NCBI GenBank assembly: GCA_907165065.1
Contig: OU015538.1
Span: forward strand, 15,949,165-16,013,164
Direction of reading: 5' to 3'
Source: Caprimulgus europaeus
Taxonomy: Eukaryota > Chordata > Aves > Caprimulgiformes > Caprimulgidae
DNA: 64,000 nucleotides
The translations under genes were made by a program, and so were the position numbers. A model generated the notes under the pieces. That model had not been told where the DNA came from and searched no databases. It was given only the letters and a program-made list of their open reading frames with translations. Shown one piece after another: positions 59,952 to 64,000 of this stretch (position 1 is the first letter of the stretch; each line of letters opens with the position of its first letter).

Positions 59952-61990
59952 TTTTGTAAAATAAGATTTTCTTTCACAAAAAAGTAACAACTTTGGTAAA
60001 GTAAATTTTAAAATGAAAATATGATTTACTGAAAACAGCTTTCTATGCTTTCTGTGAATGGCTTGCATCTTTCGGTACATGGAAAACAGTAAATAAGCTG
60101 AGGCTATGTTTTTCCTCACATTTTGAATTTCTTGCAGCTTCTCTGTCTAAAAAAAGAAGTACAAGAAAGTGGAAGAAAACATAGTTTTGTAATTGCACAT
60201 GGTTTTCCAGTAGATGGAAAAAAGTAACAAAAAATGAGAAAAGTTTTTCCCCCTTCCCCCAGTCTCCCCTTACCCTTTTTAATTCTCACACAGGAAGAAA
60301 GTTATTTCTCAAGGAAATTTTCAGCAAGGTTTTATCTGAAAATCCCCATGGGAGAATTCCCATGTCTACCCAGCTCTACTGAGAGTTTTTCTCGTCCCTT
60401 GAGATAAGTATGCCTTGTGCTGGTGCCATGCTGCTTTAGTATGACAGATGCTCAAGTCAGTGATTTTATAGCCCCATTTTCTTCATTGGCATTTACAGGT
60501 ACTGAACTCCAAGGCCAAACATCAATTTCCACTTATTTATCAATAATTGAGATTGTGGAAAGGAGCCTTTTCCCTTAATGTCCACCATGAGCAGTGGGGG
60601 GTGAGGTAGCTGTGCAGGAGGTCAGCCGATACGCCTCCCTCTGCCCCCTCCAGTGTTCACAGCTTTATTCCAAGCAGCCTGACACATCCAGGTTTTATCT
60701 GAAGAGGAGAAGAAAAATGAGGGGCAAAAAAAACCAGTGAGGTTCTCTGATGTACTGCTCCTTTCCAGGTAGCTCCATTGTCCTATGATGTACTGCTTTC
60801 AAAAGCTGGCTACTGCTGCTTTAAGAATAAAGGACTATGACTCTCAGAGGTTTCCAATGGGAGAAGTGCAATGGTTTAAGCAGCAACAGGTTGTTCTTTG
60901 CTCCTACAAGACACTGGAATTTCACAGCTGACTACAAGCACTGACGAAGCCCAGCACACATGCCTGCACGTATTTGGAGTTGTCCAAGTCATTAAAAAGT
61001 CAACTTTTCCACATCATTCCCTATACACAGGATGCTTTCCCCGACTAGACTGTAAAGGTATTAATATGTGCACCTTCAAGTTCCTTTCCAAGGTACCAGG
61101 AGGCCAGTTCATATCAGCCAAGATAGGTGACCTGTATGTATTAATGACATTGACTTTTATCCCTTTTTTGGTTTAAGTATATTTAACAAGAGACAAAAGT
61201 GAACAACAGCAAGTGACCATACTCATAACTAGTGTATGTTTACATGGCACACTGCTGAGCTCAGGTTGATATTATTTAACTCCCAGCAGGACTCAATAGC
61301 TTAGGACTGGTGAGCAGGTTGTAGAGCTGTTGGCTGGCTCACCAGGAGTACAGGCAGAGCAAGCTCATGGCTGCCTTCACATCTCTATGCAAGTGCATGA
61401 ATTCCCTGTAACCCATGTTCCCATCGCTGTGATCTCTGCCCTCTCTACTAATTTTCCTGTCGTTAGTACCTGTTTCTTTGCATACAAATACTCTAGAGGA
61501 AGGAGAGTCTAATAATCTAAAGAGATCTAAGAGCGAAATAATCTAAAAGCAGTCAACAGAAACAAGGTAGGCACCATAGCAGTTCAAGCACAGAAAGCAG
61601 GAAATTAAAGAGGGAATTTCAAGGCGTTCCACATCAGAAAACTTGTCACCCCTTCAGACCTCTCTGGGTGAGGAGAATATGAGGAAGCCAGCAGAGACTT
61701 AGGATCTCACACAGATCTGGCATCCTTGTGTGCCACTTACAGCATTCTCACATTTGAATGAGGCACAAAACCTGTTTTATGAATGTATAATGATGATGAT
61801 AATACTTTGCACTTCAAAAGCTGCTTCTCTCATACAGTCTGAAAGATTAACGAATGAGACTTCACAAACCTATGCTAGTTAGCATTTAACTGATCACAGT
61901 GTTTACACTGACACGCACATCTTTATTTTTGAGAAATAATTTCACTGAAAGCTTCAGTAAATTGCCAAGAAGTGAGAATTATAATCATCA

Positions 61991-62048
61991 AGGGCCAAAT
62001 CCTGCCTGCTATCTTCATACCAATTCAGAGCATTAGGATTTGGTTCCA
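61991..62048. mobile_element. Possible small MITE relic with GGGCCAAATCCTGC end
   Basis: GGGCCAAATCCTGCC at the left and ATTAGGATTTGGTTC at the right form an imperfect inverted repeat of about 12 matching bases. 'GGGCCAAATCCTGC' is a familiar terminus of old amniote palindromic repeats. The centre is not recognisable, so the call is weak. Confidence 0.35.
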
Positions 62049-64000
62049 ACCATTTCTCATAAGCGGCAGCACATTTACCAGTTTATTTTCCTTTCTCTTA
62101 TATCCTCATACACCACAATCTTCTTTTGATTCATTCTCTCTCTATTGATTTGATATCATTATTTCTCTTTCTTTCTCTCGTGATAGTAACTGTGCCTGAG
62201 AAGACTAAAGCAAGATCAGTACTCGAATTGCTTTCCTTGGCTGCTACGAATTTTCTTTTAAGCTGCAAGTATTCCAAAATCTACAGCATATCCGTCAAGC
62301 AGAAACTACAGCATGCAAATCAATAGACATGCCTAGGCTGCTAAGAGCAAAACTCTTGACAATCCCGAAATAGAGCTTGAAAATATGTATTGGTGCATGG
62401 TGATTTCTTGCTTTCCCCCCAATGACCACATATACTTGCTATCCTTTCTCTGACTCCAACTCCAGCAGCACTCAGCTAGTCCTGGTTACAAACTACAGGC
62501 TGCTCTTTATTCTCAGATCTAAACTATTTCAGTCATTACTGATCTGCAGGAGAATGTTTTTTTGCTCCTGAGTGTTCGGTTCCTCCGAGACATTCAAACT
62601 CATTTGAAATACTTACGGAAAATGTAAAGGACAGAGGGGAGGTGGTGCTGTCTGCAGAGACCTGCCAGACTAACCTTGCAAAAACACGTCCATCACAAAC
62701 ACTAATCTTTCTCTGAAAACTAAAGCAGGTGTTCCTTTCAATTTTTCTCCTGTTTACAAATGGTGGCCCAATTCTGTCCTGCTGACTCAGACACGACTCC
62801 CAGTGAAATCCCTCTCTCTCTCTCAAGTTCAGAAATGTTCTCTCAGTAGCTAGGATAATATTTCTGTATTTGCTGAGGGTGACAGGCCTCATTTTCCCTT
62901 GCTATTATCATAATGTCACTGATTAAAGTGAAATAACTCAAAAATATATCTAAGAGGCAAAACACAGTGTTGTGGGTAAGTACAGAATTATTACTGAGTT
63001 AGTTTGGATCCAAGAGCACTAAATCTAATGAATGCCATGTCTACCTGGGCAGGTATAGGCAGCAACACGCTAGACTGCACCAATCCAAGCTGGATGATGT
63101 TAGCCAGCTCTGATCGGGCAAATGGGTAGTGGTGTTAGTCTTGGAACTAAAGAACACGGGAGAAAAGCAGGTTTTCCTCACGCAGCACATGCTGAAGTGT
63201 GTCTGCAATTGCCACACCATGGCTGGCTGGTGTTCAGATGGCCCTGCCCTCACCTCCAGCCATTGTGTGACAGTGCAGAGGCTTGGCCCTCATCAGCCTT
63301 CTGTGTCAAACTGCTGCTACTCTGGGCAATTTTGCACTTCAGTTTCTGGTGAGAGAAATACAGGTAGAGTTTCCAGAGACTATTCTCCTCTCCCTGCCTT
63401 TCTGACCTCCATTATCCTGCTAGTTTAATGAACAATCTCACATCAGATTTTTAGTCTAGTATCCTCCAAGCAAAGAGAGCAAAATAAGAAATTCCTGGTT
63501 CTTTAAGAAGTTGGATGTCTAAAGTTGGATGGGTCCAAGCAACAGAGTAAAATGTCAGGGGGAAGAAATTCTTCCTAAGACTGCAGGCAATATCTTACAG
63601 GAGACTTTACAACGAACTACAGAAATATCAACTCTTTTTGAATCATCTGCACACTATGGTACAAAATAACTTTATTTGAAAAAGAAATACAATGATAAAA
63701 GGTAAAAATATGCTCAATATATCTTACTCGAATAACTCATGGAGATGAAAACGGTACTGAAAAAGAGAAGAGTATCTTCATATTATTTTATGAGGAAGTA
63801 TAATGACAATACTGGGCAGAACTTATTAACAGCTGCTCCACCAACAGCAGTGGGAAGAAGTTGGGGAGCACACACCAGGGCCCAGGAGAGATTGCCACCT
63901 TTCCCTGGCTATAGCAAGAACCACTAAATGCAGCACTTCAGGTAGATGCAATTAATGTCCTTTAAAAAAAGCTGCAATGGCAATGCAGCCTCTCCAAGAG
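62049..64000. other. Non-coding sequence, no gene seen
   Basis: Frames are at most 118 codons (62536-62892 on -), without recognisable domains. 63.04-63.35 kb is somewhat GC-richer, where two + frames (63122-63352 and 63129-63428) overlap in different phases, arguing for chance. A short CT repeat lies at 62812-62824. Confidence 0.58.

Larger units (their letters stand above)
57251..61990. other. Non-coding sequence, no gene seen
   Basis: Frames are under 95 codons. Contents noticed: a TG-rich imperfect repeat at 57281-57333, a T-rich tract near 58.70-58.73 kb, and a (CAA)6 microsatellite at 59934-59951. A GC-richer stretch at 57.53-57.64 kb has no recognisable content. Confidence 0.58.

Overview
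The window looks like AT-rich, non-coding nuclear DNA from a bird. The main evidence is a set of 5'-truncated CR1 LINE 3' ends. Two of them (8312-8393 and 16777-16914) carry the typical avian tail, a TTCCAACCCAAACC-like block followed by ATTCTATG-type octamers. A crocodilian or turtle is possible, but the tails and the low repeat density fit a bird best. No RNA gene, CRISPR array, bacterial or viral gene or complete mobile element was recognised.

I found no coding exon I can defend. The longest open frames are 120-155 codons. They encode low-complexity or unfamiliar sequence, overlap each other on both strands, or run through LINE tails and homopolymers, so I read them as chance. The window is therefore intergenic DNA (a gene desert) or the inside of a very long intron.

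Layout: 1-9.8 kb is plain AT-rich sequence with one short CR1 tail. From 9.8 to 11.9 kb comes the most promoter- or enhancer-like stretch: locally raised GC and CpG, two perfect POU octamers, an RFX-type X-box palindrome and a 136-bp cluster of 11 CpGs. From 12 to 33 kb there are two MIR-like SINE relics, two more CR1 tails, several decayed palindromic (MITE-like) amniote repeats and two short degenerate tandem arrays, with units of about 15 and 42 bp. From 33 to 54 kb lie a T32 tract, an AT-rich block with many homeodomain-type TAAT cores, an older CR1 tail, a hairpin built from two E-boxes and a palindromic MITE relic. At about 54.8-57.25 kb is a decayed tandem array with a period near 155 bp, very poor in G on the + strand and carrying scattered CCCTAA-like words. 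From 57.25 to 64 kb I saw little beyond simple repeats.

The points most worth checking are the ~155-bp array, the X-box/CpG cluster near 11.7 kb, the ~42-bp array at 33.2-33.5 kb and the E-box hairpin at 46.2 kb. Nothing here amounts to a new gene system on sequence evidence alone. Family assignments were made by eye from remembered consensus patterns, not by alignment.
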